DNA of 64,000 nt from Pseudomonas sp. B21-028. GTDB lineage: Bacteria; Pseudomonadota; Gammaproteobacteria; Pseudomonadales; Pseudomonadaceae. Below, piece by piece: positions 29,876 through 40,267 of this stretch (position 1 is its first letter; every line of letters begins with the position of its first letter). Both the position numbers and the translations under genes were made by a program. Below the pieces are notes generated by a model, which had not been told where the DNA came from, made no database searches, and was given only the letters and a program-made list of their open reading frames with translations. The stretch lies in assembly GCF_024749045.1 (NCBI RefSeq), contig NZ_CP087184.1:5394001-5458000 (forward strand), given 5' to 3'.

Positions 29876-31600
29876 ATGAATAGATCTTCCGCGTTGCTCC
29901 TCGCTCTTGCCTTGCTCAGCGGCTGCCAGTCCATGGCCCCCGTTTCGACGGACGGTACGCCGCCGGTCGAAGACAGCACGCAGGCACCTGAAAAACCCAA
30001 GGTCTACGGCTCGTTCAGTGAAGAAACCATCTTCAGCCTGTTGAGCGCCGAACTGGCGGGCCAGCGCAATCGCTTCGACATTGCGCTGGACAACTACGTG
30101 ACCCAGGCCATCAATACCCAGGACCCGGGTATCTCCGAGCGGGCGTTCCGCATCGCCGAGTACCTGGGAGCCGATCAGGCTGCGCTGGATACCGCGATGA
30201 TCTGGGCTCGCAATGCCCCGGACGACCTCGAAGCGCAACGCGCCGCCGCCGTGCAACTGGCACGCGCCGGGCGCTACGACGATTCCATGGCCTATATGGA
30301 GAAAGTGCTGCAGGGCAAGGGGGATACCCACTTCGATTTCCTCGCGCTGTCGGCTGCCGATACCGATCAGGAAACCCGCAGCGGTCTGATGAAAAGCTTC
30401 GACCGCCTGCTGGAACGCCATCCGAACAATGGGCAGTTGATTTTCGGCAAGGCCCTGCTGCTGCAACAGGATGGCGACGCCCAGGGCGCCCTCACCCTGC
30501 TGGAAGACAACCCGCCGGAAGCCGGCGAAGTAGCGCCGATCCTGCTGCGTGCCCGCCTGCTGCAAGGCTTGAACCGCGGCGACGAAGCCCTGCCGCTGCT
30601 GGAAAAAAGCATCAAGAAGTATCCGGACGACAAGCGTCTGCGCCTCACCTACGCCCGCATGCTGGTGGAAAACAACCGCATGGACGATGCCAAGGTGGAG
30701 TTCTCCAGCCTGGTCCAGCAATACCCCGAAGACGACGAATTGCGCTACTCCCTGGCACTGGTTTGCCTGGAAGCCAAGGCCTGGGACGAGGCCAAGGGCT
30801 ACCTGGAAGACCTGATCGCCCGGGAAAGCCATGTCGACTCGGCCCACCTGAACCTGGGTCGCATCGCCGAAGAACGCAACGACCCGCAAAGCGCGCTGAT
30901 CGAGTACGCCCAGGTCGGCCCGGGCAACGACTACCTGCCGGCGCAGTTACGCCAGGCCGATATCCTGATCGGCAACGGCAAGACGGCCGAGGCCCAGAGT
31001 CGCCTGGCCGTACAGCGCGACGCCCAGCCGGACTATGGCATCCAGCTCTACCTGATCGAAGCCGAAACCCTGTCGGCCAACAATCAGGGCGACAAAGCCT
31101 GGAGCGTGTTGCAACAGGCCCTGAAGCAATACCCGGACGATCTGAACCTGCTGTACACCCGTGCGATGCTGGCAGAAAAACGCAACGACCTGGCGCAGAT
31201 GGAAAAAGACCTGCGCCTGATCATCCAGCGCGACCCCGACAACGCCATGGCCCTGAACGCCCTCGGCTATACCCTGTCGGACCGAACCACCCGCTATGCC
31301 GAAGCCAAGGTATTGATCGAGCAGGCCCATCAGCTCAACCCGGAAGACCCGGCAGTGCTCGACAGCCTCGGCTGGGTGAATTTCCGCCTGGGCAACCTCG
31401 ACGAAGCCGAACGCCTGCTGCGCCAGGCCCTGGAGCGCTTTCCCGATCAGGAAGTCGCCGCTCACCTGGGCGAGGTCCTGTGGGCCGCCGGCAAACAACG
31501 CGAGGCCCGGCAGATCTGGAGCAAGTTCCTCAAGGACCAGCCCGACAGCCCTATCCTGCGCGGTACCATTAAACGCCTGACCGGATCAGAGACCCTTTAA
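29876..31600 (+). CDS. TPR-repeat lipoprotein
   Basis: 574 residues. Lipobox LSGC at 14-17 ([20 protein letters not shown]), so the mature protein is acylated and periplasm-facing. The body is a solenoid of tetratricopeptide repeats (helix pairs such as [20 protein letters not shown] and [20 protein letters not shown]), covering nearly the full length. This is the conserved gene upstream of lolB in Pseudomonas (PA4667-like by order). A scaffolding role in envelope assembly is likely but undefined. The stop is 4 bases before the lolB ATG. Confidence 0.88.
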   Translation: MNRSSALLLALALLSGCQSMAPVSTDGTPPVEDSTQAPEKPKVYGSFSEETIFSLLSAELAGQRNRFDIALDNYVTQAINTQDPGISERAFRIAEYLGADQAALDTAMIWARNAPDDLEAQRAAAVQLARAGRYDDSMAYMEKVLQGKGDTHFDFLALSAADTDQETRSGLMKSFDRLLERHPNNGQLIFGKALLLQQDGDAQGALTLLEDNPPEAGEVAPILLRARLLQGLNRGDEALPLLEKSIKKYPDDKRLRLTYARMLVENNRMDDAKVEFSSLVQQYPEDDELRYSLALVCLEAKAWDEAKGYLEDLIARESHVDSAHLNLGRIAEERNDPQSALIEYAQVGPGNDYLPAQLRQADILIGNGKTAEAQSRLAVQRDAQPDYGIQLYLIEAETLSANNQGDKAWSVLQQALKQYPDDLNLLYTRAMLAEKRNDLAQMEKDLRLIIQRDPDNAMALNALGYTLSDRTTRYAEAKVLIEQAHQLNPEDPAVLDSLGWVNFRLGNLDEAERLLRQALERFPDQEVAAHLGEVLWAAGKQREARQIWSKFLKDQPDSPILRGTIKRLTGSETL

Positions 31601-31604
31601 GATC

Positions 31605-32222
31605 ATGCTTTTGCGCCACTTCATCGTTTTCAGCTTCATCGCCCTGCTCGCCGGCTGTACGGGCTTCGGCACCCGCGAATCCGTCCAGGGCCACGGCAAC
31701 CCGGCCCAGTGGCGGGAGCACAAGGCTCAACTGAGCAGCCTCGACGGCTGGCAGATCGACGGCAAGATCGGCATCCGTGCGCCAAAGGATTCGGGCAGTG
31801 GGACGCTGTTCTGGCTGCAACGCCAGGACTACTACGACATCCGCCTGTCCGGCCCGCTGGGGCGCGGCGCGGCGCGCCTGACCGGTCGGCCGGGGCAGGT
31901 TTCGCTGGAAGTCGCCAACCAGGGCCGCTACGAAGCCCCCACGCCCGAAGCCTTGCTGGAAGAGCAACTGGGCTGGAAATTGCCGGTCTCCCACTTGACC
32001 TGGTGGGTGCGCGGGTTGCCGGCACCGGACAGCAAGAGCCGCCTGACCCTGGACGCCGACAGCCGCCTGTCCAATCTGGAGCAGGACGACTGGCAGATCG
32101 AATACCTCAGCTATGCCCAGCAGAATGGCTACTGGCTGCCCGAACGAATCAAGCTGCATGGCAGCGATCTGGATGTCACGCTGGTGATCAAGCAATGGCA
32201 GCCGCGCAAACTGGGGCAATGA
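31605..32222 (+). CDS. lolB: Outer-membrane lipoprotein receptor LolB
   Basis: 205 residues with lipobox LAGC (C18). LolB takes lipoproteins from periplasmic LolA and inserts them in the inner leaflet of the outer membrane. The mature sequence shows the LolB barrel segments [38 protein letters not shown] and [11 protein letters not shown] (protruding tryptophan/leucine-type loop). One base separates its TGA from the ispE ATG. Confidence 0.95.
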   Translation: MLLRHFIVFSFIALLAGCTGFGTRESVQGHGNPAQWREHKAQLSSLDGWQIDGKIGIRAPKDSGSGTLFWLQRQDYYDIRLSGPLGRGAARLTGRPGQVSLEVANQGRYEAPTPEALLEEQLGWKLPVSHLTWWVRGLPAPDSKSRLTLDADSRLSNLEQDDWQIEYLSYAQQNGYWLPERIKLHGSDLDVTLVIKQWQPRKLGQ

Positions 32223-32223
32223 C

Positions 32224-33075
32224 ATGACCGCTGCGCGCCTGACCCTGCCCTCCCCGGCCAAGCTCAACCTGATGTTGCACATCCTGGGGCGTCGTCCGGA
32301 CGGTTATCACGAGCTGCAGACGATTTTCCAGTTCCTGGACTACGGCGATGAAATCACCTTCGCGGTGCGCGAGGACGGTGTCATTCGCCTGCACACCGAG
32401 TTCGCAGGCGTTCCCCACGACAGCAATCTGATCGTCAAGGCCGCAAAAAAACTCCAGGAGCAATCCGGTTGTGCGCTGGGTATCGACATCTGGATCGAAA
32501 AGATCCTGCCCATGGGCGGCGGTATCGGCGGTGGCAGCTCGAATGCAGCGACGACCCTGCTCGGGCTCAATCATCTGTGGCAGCTCGACTGGGACGCTGA
32601 TCGCCTGGCGGCGCTGGGCCTGACGCTAGGGGCCGACGTGCCGGTTTTCGTGCGTGGCCACGCGGCTTTTGCCGAGGGCGTCGGGGAGAAACTCACCCCC
32701 GTCGAGCCCGAAGAACCCTGGTACCTGGTACTGGTGCCGCAAGTCTCTGTAAGTACAGCAGAAATTTTTTCAGATCCACTGTTGACACGTAACTCTCCGC
32801 CCATTAAAGTGCGCCCCGTTCCCAAGGGAAACAGTCGAAATGACTGCTTACCGGTGGTAGCAAGGCGTTATCCAGATGTTCGTAACGCATTGAATTTGTT
32901 AGGTAAATTTACCGAAGCAAAACTCACCGGAACTGGAAGTTGTGTGTTTGGGGGCTTCCCAAGCAAAGCTGAAGCTGATAAAGTCTCGGCCCTTCTGACA
33001 GAGACCCTTACAGGGTTTGTAGCGAAAGGAAGCAACGTTTCGATGTTGCATCGCAAGCTGCAAAGTCTGCTCTAA
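32224..33075 (+). CDS. ispE: 4-diphosphocytidyl-2-C-methyl-D-erythritol kinase
   Basis: 283 residues. GHMP kinase of the MEP isoprenoid pathway. It begins with [20 protein letters not shown], has the ATP loop [20 protein letters not shown] and ends with the [15 protein letters not shown] motif (here [18 protein letters not shown]). The last third (from about 32740) is visibly A+T-richer than the rest and carries a promoter (see 32782-32810), so codon choice there may be constrained by regulation of the genes downstream. Confidence 0.96.
   Translation: MTAARLTLPSPAKLNLMLHILGRRPDGYHELQTIFQFLDYGDEITFAVREDGVIRLHTEFAGVPHDSNLIVKAAKKLQEQSGCALGIDIWIEKILPMGGGIGGGSSNAATTLLGLNHLWQLDWDADRLAALGLTLGADVPVFVRGHAAFAEGVGEKLTPVEPEEPWYLVLVPQVSVSTAEIFSDPLLTRNSPPIKVRPVPKGNSRNDCLPVVARRYPDVRNALNLLGKFTEAKLTGTGSCVFGGFPSKAEADKVSALLTETLTGFVAKGSNVSMLHRKLQSLL
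32782..32810 (+). promoter_or_regulatory. Candidate sigma70 promoter inside ispE for tRNA-Gln and prs
   Basis: TTGACA (32782-32787), 17 bases, TAAAGT (32805-32810): perfect -35, 4/6 at -10, ideal spacing. About 300 bases upstream of tRNA-Gln. Confidence 0.55.
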
Positions 33076-33112
33076 AAGGAATCGAGTGCTGGGCACTCGC
33101 AGCAACAGATAC

Positions 33113-33187
33113 AGGGGCGTCGCCAAGCGGTAAGGCAGCAGGTTTTGATCCTGCCATGCGTTGGTTCGAATCCAGCCGCCCCTGCCA
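33113..33187 (+). tRNA. tRNA-Gln (anticodon TTG)
   Basis: 75 bases with encoded CCA. Acceptor AGGGGCG pairs with CGCCCCT; D-arm GCC...GGC; anticodon stem GCAGG/CCTGC around TTTTGAT gives TTG; T-loop TTCGAAT. It lies between ispE and prs, as in other pseudomonads, and is probably processed from the prs transcript. A small GAGTGC/GCACTC hairpin precedes it. Confidence 0.97.
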
Positions 33188-33234
33188 TTTTCCTATACTC
33201 ATCCAGGTATACCCTCAGCCTTCAGGTACTGCGC

Positions 33235-34176
33235 GTGTCCAAGATGATGGTCTTTACGGGGAACGCTAACCCCGATCTGGCTCGGCGTGTCGTACGTCAG
33301 CTGCATATCCCTCTCGGTGACATTTCTGTCGGTAAGTTCTCCGACGGCGAAATCACTGCCGAGATCAATGAAAACGTTCGCGGTAAAGACGTCTTCATTA
33401 TTCAGCCGACTTGCGCTCCGACCAACGATAACCTGATGGAACTCGTCGTGATGGCTGATGCCTTCCGCCGTTCCTCGGCTACTCGTATCACTGCTGTTAT
33501 TCCCTACTTTGGTTATGCCCGCCAGGATCGCCGTCCGCGTTCCGCGCGTGTGGCTATCAGCGCGAAAGTCGTGGCTGACATGCTCACCGTCGTCGGCATC
33601 GATCGTGTCCTCACGGTTGACCTGCATGCTGACCAGATCCAGGGCTTCTTCGATATTCCCGTGGACAACATCTACGGCTCCCCAGTCCTGGTGGATGACA
33701 TTGAAGATCAGCGCTTCGAGAACCTGATGATCGTGTCCCCGGACATTGGTGGCGTCGTGCGTGCACGGGCAGTTGCCAAATCCCTGGGCGTGGATCTGGG
33801 CATCATCGACAAACGCCGTGAGAAAGCCAATCACTCCGAAGTGATGCATATCATCGGTGACGTCGAAGGGCGTACCTGTATCCTGGTTGACGACATGGTC
33901 GACACCGCCGGCACCCTGTGCCACGCGGCCAAGGCCCTGAAAGAGCATGGCGCTGCCAAGGTCTTTGCCTACTGCACTCACCCTGTGCTGTCGGGTCGGG
34001 CAATCGAAAACATTGAAAATTCCGTGCTGGACGAGCTGGTGGTGACCAACACCATCCCGCTGTCCGCTGCCGCACAAGCCTGTGTACGTATCCGTCAACT
34101 GGATATCGCACCGGTGGTTGCCGAGGCGGTTCGCCGCATCAGCAATGAAGAATCGATCAGCGCGATGTTCCGCTAA
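33235..34176 (+). CDS. prs: Ribose-phosphate pyrophosphokinase
   Basis: 313 residues if begun at the GTG at 33235 ([10 protein letters not shown]), which reproduces the usual Pseudomonas N-terminus; the frame itself reads back through the tRNA. It makes PRPP from ribose-5-phosphate and ATP. Hallmarks: [20 protein letters not shown] (ATP loop), [20 protein letters not shown] and the PRPP motif [20 protein letters not shown]. Ends in a strong terminator. PRPP made here feeds hpt and upp in the same window. Confidence 0.96.
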   Translation: MSKMMVFTGNANPDLARRVVRQLHIPLGDISVGKFSDGEITAEINENVRGKDVFIIQPTCAPTNDNLMELVVMADAFRRSSATRITAVIPYFGYARQDRRPRSARVAISAKVVADMLTVVGIDRVLTVDLHADQIQGFFDIPVDNIYGSPVLVDDIEDQRFENLMIVSPDIGGVVRARAVAKSLGVDLGIIDKRREKANHSEVMHIIGDVEGRTCILVDDMVDTAGTLCHAAKALKEHGAAKVFAYCTHPVLSGRAIENIENSVLDELVVTNTIPLSAAAQACVRIRQLDIAPVVAEAVRRISNEESISAMFR

Positions 34177-34214
34177 GGGCCCTGCCCTTACATGACATCC
34201 CGTTGACGAAAAGC

Positions 34215-34252
34215 GCCCCGCCCCAACAATCATGTTGGGGCGGGGCTTTTTT
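34215..34252 (+). terminator. Rho-independent terminator after prs
   Basis: GCCCCGCCCCAAC / GTTGGGGCGGGGC perfect 13-base stem with a 6-base loop and a run of six T. Confidence 0.95.
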
Positions 34253-34313
34253 GCCCATCCGCTTTGACGTCGGTCGCAGACGTCACCCGGAATGGCTATT
34301 TTGGAGATACAAA

Positions 34314-34916
34314 ATGACTGATTTCATCCTGAACGCCCAAGCGCGTACCGACCTGGGGAAAGGTGCGAGCCGCCGCCTGCGTCGTCTCGCCAGCCAGGTT
34401 CCTGCCGTTGTATACGGTGGTGACAAGGCCCCTGAGTCCATCACCATGCTGGCCAAAGAAGTGGCCAAGCTGTTCGAAGACGAGGCTGCTTTCAGCCACG
34501 TAATCGAACTGAACGTTGATGGCAAGAAGCAGAACGTCATCGTTAAAGCGATGCAGCGTCACCCGGCCAAGCAGTTCATCATGCACGCCGACTTCATTCG
34601 CGTCGTGGCTGGCCAGAAACTGACCGCTACCGTTCCAGTGCACTTCATCAACGAAGCTGCCCCGGTCAAGAAAGGCGGCGAAATCTCGCACGTGACTTCC
34701 GAGCTGGAAATTTCCTGCCTGCCGAAAGACCTGCCTGAATTCATCGAAGTCGACCTGGCTGACGCCGAAATCGGCACGATCATTCACCTGTCTGACCTCA
34801 AGGCCCCTAAAGGCGTTGAGTTCGTTGCCCTGGCACACGGTGATGACAAGGCTGTTGCCAACGTCCACGCTCCACGTGTTGCTCCAGAAGCTACCGAAGA
34901 AGGCGCTGCAGAGTAA
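34314..34916 (+). CDS. rplY: 50S ribosomal protein L25 (general stress protein Ctc type)
   Basis: 200 residues from the ATG at 34314 (GGAG 8 bases upstream); the longer frame is not used. The N-terminal L25 domain binds 5S rRNA ([20 protein letters not shown] start); the C-terminal Ctc/TL5 domain (from about 95: [20 protein letters not shown]) ends in an acidic tail. Preceded by its own leader after the prs terminator; pth and ychF follow. Confidence 0.96.
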   Translation: MTDFILNAQARTDLGKGASRRLRRLASQVPAVVYGGDKAPESITMLAKEVAKLFEDEAAFSHVIELNVDGKKQNVIVKAMQRHPAKQFIMHADFIRVVAGQKLTATVPVHFINEAAPVKKGGEISHVTSELEISCLPKDLPEFIEVDLADAEIGTIIHLSDLKAPKGVEFVALAHGDDKAVANVHAPRVAPEATEEGAAE

Positions 34917-35077
34917 TTTCACTCTGTCGCCGGAGTGACCGGAAAACATCGCGGACTGGAACGTAGCGAGACAGCGGGCGGGAACGCGAAGTTTACTTAA
35001 CGGTAGATCCGCATTGTTCGTCCACTGTCGCTAGGTCTGATCGCGACGTTGTCCACACTCCAGGAAGGGCCCCTATC

Positions 35078-35662
35078 GTGACTGCCATCAAACTGATCGT
35101 TGGCCTGGGAAATCCAGGCACCGAATACGAACAGACCCGGCATAACGCAGGGGCCCTTTTTGTTGAGCGCATCGCGCACGCACAAGGCGTCAGCCTGGCG
35201 GCCGATCGCAAGTATTTCGGCCTGACCGGGCGCTTCTCGCATCAAGGTCAGGATGTTCGCCTGTTGATTCCCACCACCTACATGAACCGCAGCGGCCAGG
35301 CCGTGGCGGCATTGGCTGGTTTCTTCCGCATCAAGCCTGAAGAAATCCTGGTGGCCCACGACGAACTCGACCTGCCTCCGGGCGTTGCCAAGCTCAAGCA
35401 GGGCGGCGGCCATGGCGGTCACAACGGGTTGCGCGACATCATCGCGCAGCTGGGTAATCAGAATACCTTTTACCGTCTGCGGCTTGGCATCGGCCACCCG
35501 GGCGTAGCCAGCATGGTTTCAAATTTTGTCCTGGGTCGCGCGCCTCGCGCCGAACAGGAAAAACTCGATGCCAGCATCGACTTTGCCCTCGGCGTGCTGC
35601 CGGATATTCTCGCCGGTGAATGGAACCGCGCGATGAAAAACCTGCACAGCCAGAAGGCCTGA
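35078..35662 (+). CDS. pth: Peptidyl-tRNA hydrolase
   Basis: 194 residues with a GTG start at 35078 supported by AGGAAGG upstream. It frees tRNA from prematurely released peptidyl-tRNA. Catalytic His in [13 protein letters not shown], Asn/Asp positions in [15 protein letters not shown] and [20 protein letters not shown], and the GGHNGLRDI motif. Twenty-one bases before ychF: rplY-pth-ychF is a conserved order. Confidence 0.96.
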   Translation: MTAIKLIVGLGNPGTEYEQTRHNAGALFVERIAHAQGVSLAADRKYFGLTGRFSHQGQDVRLLIPTTYMNRSGQAVAALAGFFRIKPEEILVAHDELDLPPGVAKLKQGGGHGGHNGLRDIIAQLGNQNTFYRLRLGIGHPGVASMVSNFVLGRAPRAEQEKLDASIDFALGVLPDILAGEWNRAMKNLHSQKA

Positions 35663-35683
35663 CTCTTACCGAGGGGAAACACC

Positions 35684-36784
35684 ATGGGATTCAATTGCGG
35701 CATCGTCGGTCTGCCTAACGTCGGCAAGTCCACCCTGTTCAACGCCCTGACCAAATCCGGTATCGCGGCCGAGAACTTCCCCTTCTGCACCATCGAGCCG
35801 AACAGCGGTATCGTGCCGATGCCGGATTCGCGCCTGGACGCACTGGCGGCCATCGTCAACCCCAAGCGCATCCTGCCGACCACCATGGAGTTCGTCGACA
35901 TCGCGGGCCTCGTTGCCGGCGCCTCGAAAGGCGAAGGCCTGGGCAACAAGTTCCTGGCCAACATCCGTGAAACCGACGCCATCGCCCACGTGGTGCGCTG
36001 CTTTGAAGACGAGAACGTGATTCACGTCTCCAACAGCGTCGACCCGAAGCGCGACATCGAGATCATCGACCTGGAACTGATCTTTGCCGACCTCGACAGC
36101 TGCGAAAAGCAACTGCAGAAAGTCGCCCGCAACGCCAAGGGTGGCGACAAGGACGCAGTGGTCCAGAAAGGCCTGCTGGAGCAATTGATCGCCCACTTCA
36201 CCGAAGGCAAGCCTGCGCGCAGCCTGATGAAGAACATGAGCAACGATGAGAAGCTGGTGATCAAGGGCTTCCACCTGCTGACCACCAAGCCGGTCATGTA
36301 CATCGCCAACGTCGCTGAAGACGGTTTCGAGAACAACCCGCACCTGGACGTGGTCAAGGCCATCGCCGAAGAAGAAGGTGCCATGGTGGTTCCGGTCTGC
36401 AACAAGATCGAAGCGGAGATCGCCGAGCTGGACGACGGCGAAGAGAAAGACATGTTCCTCGAGGCCCTGGGCCTGGAAGAGCCTGGCCTGAACCGCGTGA
36501 TCCGCGCCGGCTATGAAATGCTTCACCTGCAGACCTACTTCACCGCCGGTGTCGAGGAAGTCCGCGCCTGGACAGTGCGCGTCGGCGCCACCGCCCCGCA
36601 AGCCGCCGGCGTGATCCACACCGACTTCGAAAAGGGCTTCATCCGTGCCGAGGTGATCGCCTACAACGACTTCATCCAGTACAAGGGTGAAGCCGGTGCC
36701 AAGGAAGCCGGTAAATGGCGCCTGGAAGGCAAGGAATACATCGTCAAGGACGGCGACGTGATGCACTTCCGCTTCAACGTCTGA
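35684..36784 (+). CDS. ychF: Redox-regulated ribosome-associated ATPase YchF
   Basis: 366 residues, Obg-family P-loop protein. Walker A is [14 protein letters not shown] (about 8-21), Walker B/G3 [17 protein letters not shown], and the NxxE motif that favours ATP replaces NKxD ([12 protein letters not shown] region). C-terminal TGS-like domain from about 280 ([20 protein letters not shown]) ends [13 protein letters not shown]. Known as a ribosome-binding stress regulator. A perfect 12-base hairpin follows the stop. Confidence 0.97.
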   Translation: MGFNCGIVGLPNVGKSTLFNALTKSGIAAENFPFCTIEPNSGIVPMPDSRLDALAAIVNPKRILPTTMEFVDIAGLVAGASKGEGLGNKFLANIRETDAIAHVVRCFEDENVIHVSNSVDPKRDIEIIDLELIFADLDSCEKQLQKVARNAKGGDKDAVVQKGLLEQLIAHFTEGKPARSLMKNMSNDEKLVIKGFHLLTTKPVMYIANVAEDGFENNPHLDVVKAIAEEEGAMVVPVCNKIEAEIAELDDGEEKDMFLEALGLEEPGLNRVIRAGYEMLHLQTYFTAGVEEVRAWTVRVGATAPQAAGVIHTDFEKGFIRAEVIAYNDFIQYKGEAGAKEAGKWRLEGKEYIVKDGDVMHFRFNV

Positions 36785-36790
36785 CGGTTT

Positions 36791-36821
36791 GTCGCGTGGC
36801 AGCTCCCCACTGCCACGCGAC
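36791..36821 (+). terminator. Perfect hairpin after ychF, no T-run
   Basis: GTCGCGTGGCAG-CTCCCCA-CTGCCACGCGAC: 12-base perfect stem, 7-base loop, 7 bases after the ychF stop and 15 before the converging RTX gene stop. It lacks a U-tract, so it may pause or protect RNA ends rather than terminate alone. Confidence 0.55.
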
Positions 36822-36835
36822 CTCCTCCACGGGCA

Positions 36836-38899
36836 TCAGGACAACAGATGTCCTGGATCGACCTCTGACGCTACCCCGACCAATCCTATCCCGGCATCGG
36901 GAGCAAAGATCATGTGATCTTCGTCGAGGCTTTCCCGCCAGTCCCCGGCAAGCCCGATCTGAAACCAGTGACCCTGGGCGTCTGCTTCCACATCCGTCAG
37001 GTACGTCCGGTCCAACGCCTCGTTGTAGACCACCTTCAGCGTATTATCCGTACCCTCTCCGAAGCCGGTATAACCCAGCGCCGATACATCGATCCTGTCG
37101 TCAACCGTGAAGCCCTCGATCAGGTCGGCAAAGCTCTGGCTGTCAGTACGATAGCTGTCCTCGGTAGAGGTATAGCGAAACACGTCATCGTTCTGATGGT
37201 TATCGGTCCACAACGAGATGTCGGCCCTGTCCCCGCCGTTAAGGCGATCGGCGCCCCTGCCACCGATGATGACATCCGCTCCAGCGCCGCCGTTGATACG
37301 GTCGTTGCCGTCCAGGCCATGGACGATTTCCGACAAGGCAGTACCGGTGATCGTATCTTTGCCAGACGCTCCCTCTACCGTGGGCGCGGTGAACACCAGG
37401 TTGGTGCTGTTCAACTGAGCTACCCAATCGCCGTCCAGGGCCAGTTCGAAGCGTTGCCCGGAGGCATCGGCGTCGTAACTCTTGAGGTAGGTGCGCGTGC
37501 CATCTGCGCTGGCCTGGATGGCCAAGGTGCCGTCATGGCCGTCGCCGATTCCGGTGAAGCCCAGGGCAATCAGGTCGATGCGGTCGTGGGAGGCGTCGAA
37601 GTCCTGGATTCGATCGCTGCTGTTTTGCGTATCGGTGCGGAAGCTGTCGCTCAGTTCGCTAAAGCGGAAGATGTCGGCGCCAGCGCCACCTTGCAAAACG
37701 TCGCGCCCACCGTTGCCTTGAAGCACGTCATCACCGGCCAGGCCATGGATGATTTCGGCGGCATCGGTACCTTGCAGGATTTCCTCGCCGGCGTATCCGT
37801 CCACATGGAGCTTGCCGTCCTGGCTGCCGAAGCGGGTGTCTAAACTGCCATCCGCGTTCAAGCGGATGACGCTGAAATCCCCGTTATTCGTGCCGGCAGC
37901 GACGATCTTGCCATCGGCTTGTACCGTCAGAGCCACAGGCGTGCCGGCCTCGAAGGTGACCGCGCCATTGGCGCCAAAGGTGTTGTCGAAGGAGCCGTCG
38001 ACGTTCAGCCGCACCACGGTGGCCAAGGTGTCGCCTTCGCCATGGCCCATCACGACGATCTTGCCGTCCGTTTGCAGGCTGATCACCGAGTCTTCGCCAA
38101 ACCCCATGGCAGGGCTCAGGTAAAGGACACCGTCGTTGCCGAAATGGGTATCCAACTGACCGTCGGGGTTGAAACGCTGCAGGGCGTATGTCGGCTCCCC
38201 TGCATCGGCGGCATTGTACGCAGCCCCGACCACAACGCCTCCATCTGCCTGCACTGCGGTGGAAATCCCGCCGTTGTAGTAGGCGTCTTCGGGAATGGCG
38301 ACACTCAGCACGCCATTCTCGCCAAAGCCATCGACGAAGGTGCCGTCATTGCCGATCCAGGAAACAGTGGCCTGATCAAACCCGCGGGCGCTGATCTGGA
38401 ATGTGCCATCCGCATTGGCCGTCAGGTCGATGTCCTTGAACTCATGGCTGATGCCGACGGTGATGACGCCGTTTTGACCAAAAGTAGCATCCCGCGTCCC
38501 ATCGCTGTTGAAGCGCTCCACCTGTACGCTGGTGTTCTGCGCGACGGCGATAAGCACCTTGCCATCGGGCTGCACGGCCGTCAGCTCATAGCGCGACGCC
38601 GGGGCTATCGCGGCGGGTATGATATCGACGCCACCGTCATGGAAGCTGGTGTCCAGGCTACCATCCGCGTTCAGGCGGATAACGGAATGGTTCTGTTCGT
38701 AGCCGTAGCTTTCTTCGCCTGGTGCCCCGGGGTAACCCCATGCCAGATATTCGGTATACCCCCCGACCAGTATCTTGCCGTCCGGCTGGATAACGATGCT
38801 TTGGTTTTCGTCGGATTGGCCGGTGAGATCGATCTGGACGGTGCCCGGGCCACTTCTCACGGAATGGGTACTTGCCGTCGTGCTATCGGTAGTTGCCAT
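36836..38899 (-). CDS. Delta-60 repeat / RTX calcium-binding protein, putative type I secretion substrate
   Basis: 687 residues, no signal peptide. Residues about 25-370 hold at least six delta-60 repeats of ~55 residues (VIRLNADGSLDTSFHDGG, ALQRFNPDGQLDTHFGNDG and similar; SIVIQPDGKILVGG partners), predicted to form a beta-propeller-like surface. Two RTX blocks follow at about 387 (GLAGDDVLQGNGGRDVLQGG) and 529 (GLDGNDRINGGAGADVIIGG), each followed by a serralysin-C-type segment (DRIDLIALGFTGIGDG, DRIDVSALGYTGFGEG). RTX proteins bind calcium outside the cell after type I export. No exporter genes or enzymatic domain are visible nearby. Isolated between a hairpin and a terminator. Confidence 0.82.
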   Translation of the reverse strand: MATTDSTTASTHSVRSGPGTVQIDLTGQSDENQSIVIQPDGKILVGGYTEYLAWGYPGAPGEESYGYEQNHSVIRLNADGSLDTSFHDGGVDIIPAAIAPASRYELTAVQPDGKVLIAVAQNTSVQVERFNSDGTRDATFGQNGVITVGISHEFKDIDLTANADGTFQISARGFDQATVSWIGNDGTFVDGFGENGVLSVAIPEDAYYNGGISTAVQADGGVVVGAAYNAADAGEPTYALQRFNPDGQLDTHFGNDGVLYLSPAMGFGEDSVISLQTDGKIVVMGHGEGDTLATVVRLNVDGSFDNTFGANGAVTFEAGTPVALTVQADGKIVAAGTNNGDFSVIRLNADGSLDTRFGSQDGKLHVDGYAGEEILQGTDAAEIIHGLAGDDVLQGNGGRDVLQGGAGADIFRFSELSDSFRTDTQNSSDRIQDFDASHDRIDLIALGFTGIGDGHDGTLAIQASADGTRTYLKSYDADASGQRFELALDGDWVAQLNSTNLVFTAPTVEGASGKDTITGTALSEIVHGLDGNDRINGGAGADVIIGGRGADRLNGGDRADISLWTDNHQNDDVFRYTSTEDSYRTDSQSFADLIEGFTVDDRIDVSALGYTGFGEGTDNTLKVVYNEALDRTYLTDVEADAQGHWFQIGLAGDWRESLDEDHMIFAPDAGIGLVGVASEVDPGHLLS

Positions 38900-38987
38900 G
38901 TCTTAATCCTTTAAGAGGGTGGATCCGTCACTGTAGTAGAGCGGCAAGTCGCTGCCAGCAGCGCACGACGGGCGGCTTCTTGAAGGC

Positions 38988-39022
38988 ATGAAAAAGCCGC
39001 GTTGATTCGCGGCTTTTTCATA
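38988..39022. terminator. Bidirectional terminator
   Basis: ATGAAAAAGCCGC-GTTGATTC-GCGGCTTTTTCAT: symmetrical stem with A and T runs on both sides. It isolates the RTX gene from the leftward genes at 39170-40200. Confidence 0.85.
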
Positions 39023-39062
39023 GGCCCAGGGACTCTGCAGTGGCTCGACACGAGCACTATCC

Positions 39063-39155
39063 CCGTGGGAGCGAGCCTGCTCGCGATAGCGAAGCAACAG
39101 TCGGCATCAATGCCACCTGACCCACCGCTATCGCGAGCAGGCTCGCTCCCACAGG
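39063..39155. repeat. REP pair
   Basis: CCGTGGGAGCGAGCCTGCTC...GCGATAGCG and the inverted CCGCTATCGCGAGCAGGCTC...CCCACAGG. Confidence 0.9.
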
Positions 39156-39169
39156 TTCTTCATAACTGG

Positions 39170-39754
39170 CTAAAACAGGTAGCCAATATAGATCGCCGCC
39201 CCACCACCGGCCTGCACGCCAGCGTTCATGCCCGCCATCACCAGGGCCCCTTTGGCCGACTGCACCAGTTGCCGGTTGACGATGCTGGCGGCCATCATGG
39301 TCGCGGGGCTGGCGCTCAGCGCCACCGACAACGCCAGCAATTTGGGATCAAGCCCGAACAGCAACGCCGTGGCCGAACCGCCAACCACCAGGCCCGCCCC
39401 CACTTCGGTGTACATGCACGGCCCGGTGATGTCGTCGCTGGTCAGGTCACGCTCGACCAGGGCATCGCTGACAAACACCTTGCCGGTACTCGGGAAAGCC
39501 TCCGCCGCCGCGGCCCCACCCACGCTCTTGCCTTTGATCTGGATATTGATCTTGCCGAAACGCGGCAGCCGCGCGCCAAATCCGGCTCCAACCCCAACGC
39601 CGCCGTAACGGTAGCTGACGTCCTCGCCCTGGGGCGAACGCAAGATGATCGAACCGCCACTGCCCGCCACCATCACCACGGTCAGGCCGCCGCCGCTGGC
39701 GGTCTGGTACTGCCAGCGACTTTCGTTGACCGGGATCGGGATGTTGTAACTCAT
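39170..39754 (-). CDS. Hypothetical protein, glycine/alanine-rich, membrane-active character
   Basis: 194 residues from the ATG at 39754 (AGGATC site); a TTG two codons earlier is less likely. The N-terminal half is Gly-rich with VVMVAGSGGSIILRSPQGED and GGVGVGAGFGARLPRFGK; the C-terminal half has long Ala/Leu/Ile stretches (GLVVGGSATALLFGLDPKLL, LALSVALSASPATMMAAS) that could insert in a membrane. No family recognised. Two bases after the DUF3592 gene on the same strand, so a two-gene operon. A toxin-like or surface role is only a guess. Confidence 0.6.
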   Translation of the reverse strand: MSYNIPIPVNESRWQYQTASGGGLTVVMVAGSGGSIILRSPQGEDVSYRYGGVGVGAGFGARLPRFGKINIQIKGKSVGGAAAAEAFPSTGKVFVSDALVERDLTSDDITGPCMYTEVGAGLVVGGSATALLFGLDPKLLALSVALSASPATMMAASIVNRQLVQSAKGALVMAGMNAGVQAGGGAAIYIGYLF

Positions 39755-39756
39755 GT

Positions 39757-40200
39757 TCAAGATCCTTTATGTGAATGAGCCGCACCGCGACCACGCTGAC
39801 GGATGATTCCCAACAAACCGACAATGGCGAACACCAGGCCGATGCAACCCAATACACCGGAGGTGCCCCACAGTGCGGCCGGGTCATCGACGATGGCGCT
39901 GCCCGCCGCCCGTTCGGGCAGGTAATGCACACGCACCGACTGATCCTGCCGATAGCCGAAGATAAAACCGCCCTGCGGGTAGGAAATCTTTTCACCATTG
40001 CCGGTGGTAAAGGCAATCTCGGGATGCGAGCCACCGGCATTCAAGCGGCTGACGACGCCATCGGCGGTCTGTGCATGAGCGAGGAATTCGCGTCGATCAA
40101 GGGTGAGATGAACGGCAATGCTCAACAGGCCGATACCGATCAGGGCAAACAGCAGTGCCCGCAGTATCTTCCCGATGGATGACGAAGTGTCGTTAGCCAT
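39757..40200 (-). CDS. DUF3592-type membrane protein
   Basis: 147 residues. Helix near 10-30 (ILRALLFALIGIGLLSIAVH), then a beta-rich middle (TADGVVSRLNAGGSHPEIAF, VRVHYLPE) and a second helix near 112-135 (SGVLGCIGLVFAIVGLLGII). This helix-beta-helix layout with a V-x-YxPxxP-like element is that of DUF3592 proteins. Role unknown. Paired with the downstream unknown gene. Confidence 0.72.
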   Translation of the reverse strand: MANDTSSSIGKILRALLFALIGIGLLSIAVHLTLDRREFLAHAQTADGVVSRLNAGGSHPEIAFTTGNGEKISYPQGGFIFGYRQDQSVRVHYLPERAAGSAIVDDPAALWGTSGVLGCIGLVFAIVGLLGIIRQRGRGAAHSHKGS

Positions 40201-40267
40201 GGAGGGTCTCAGTATTCGTCCATGAAAGAGGGACGTCAGAATAGCAAGAAGCTTTATCCGAGTCCGC

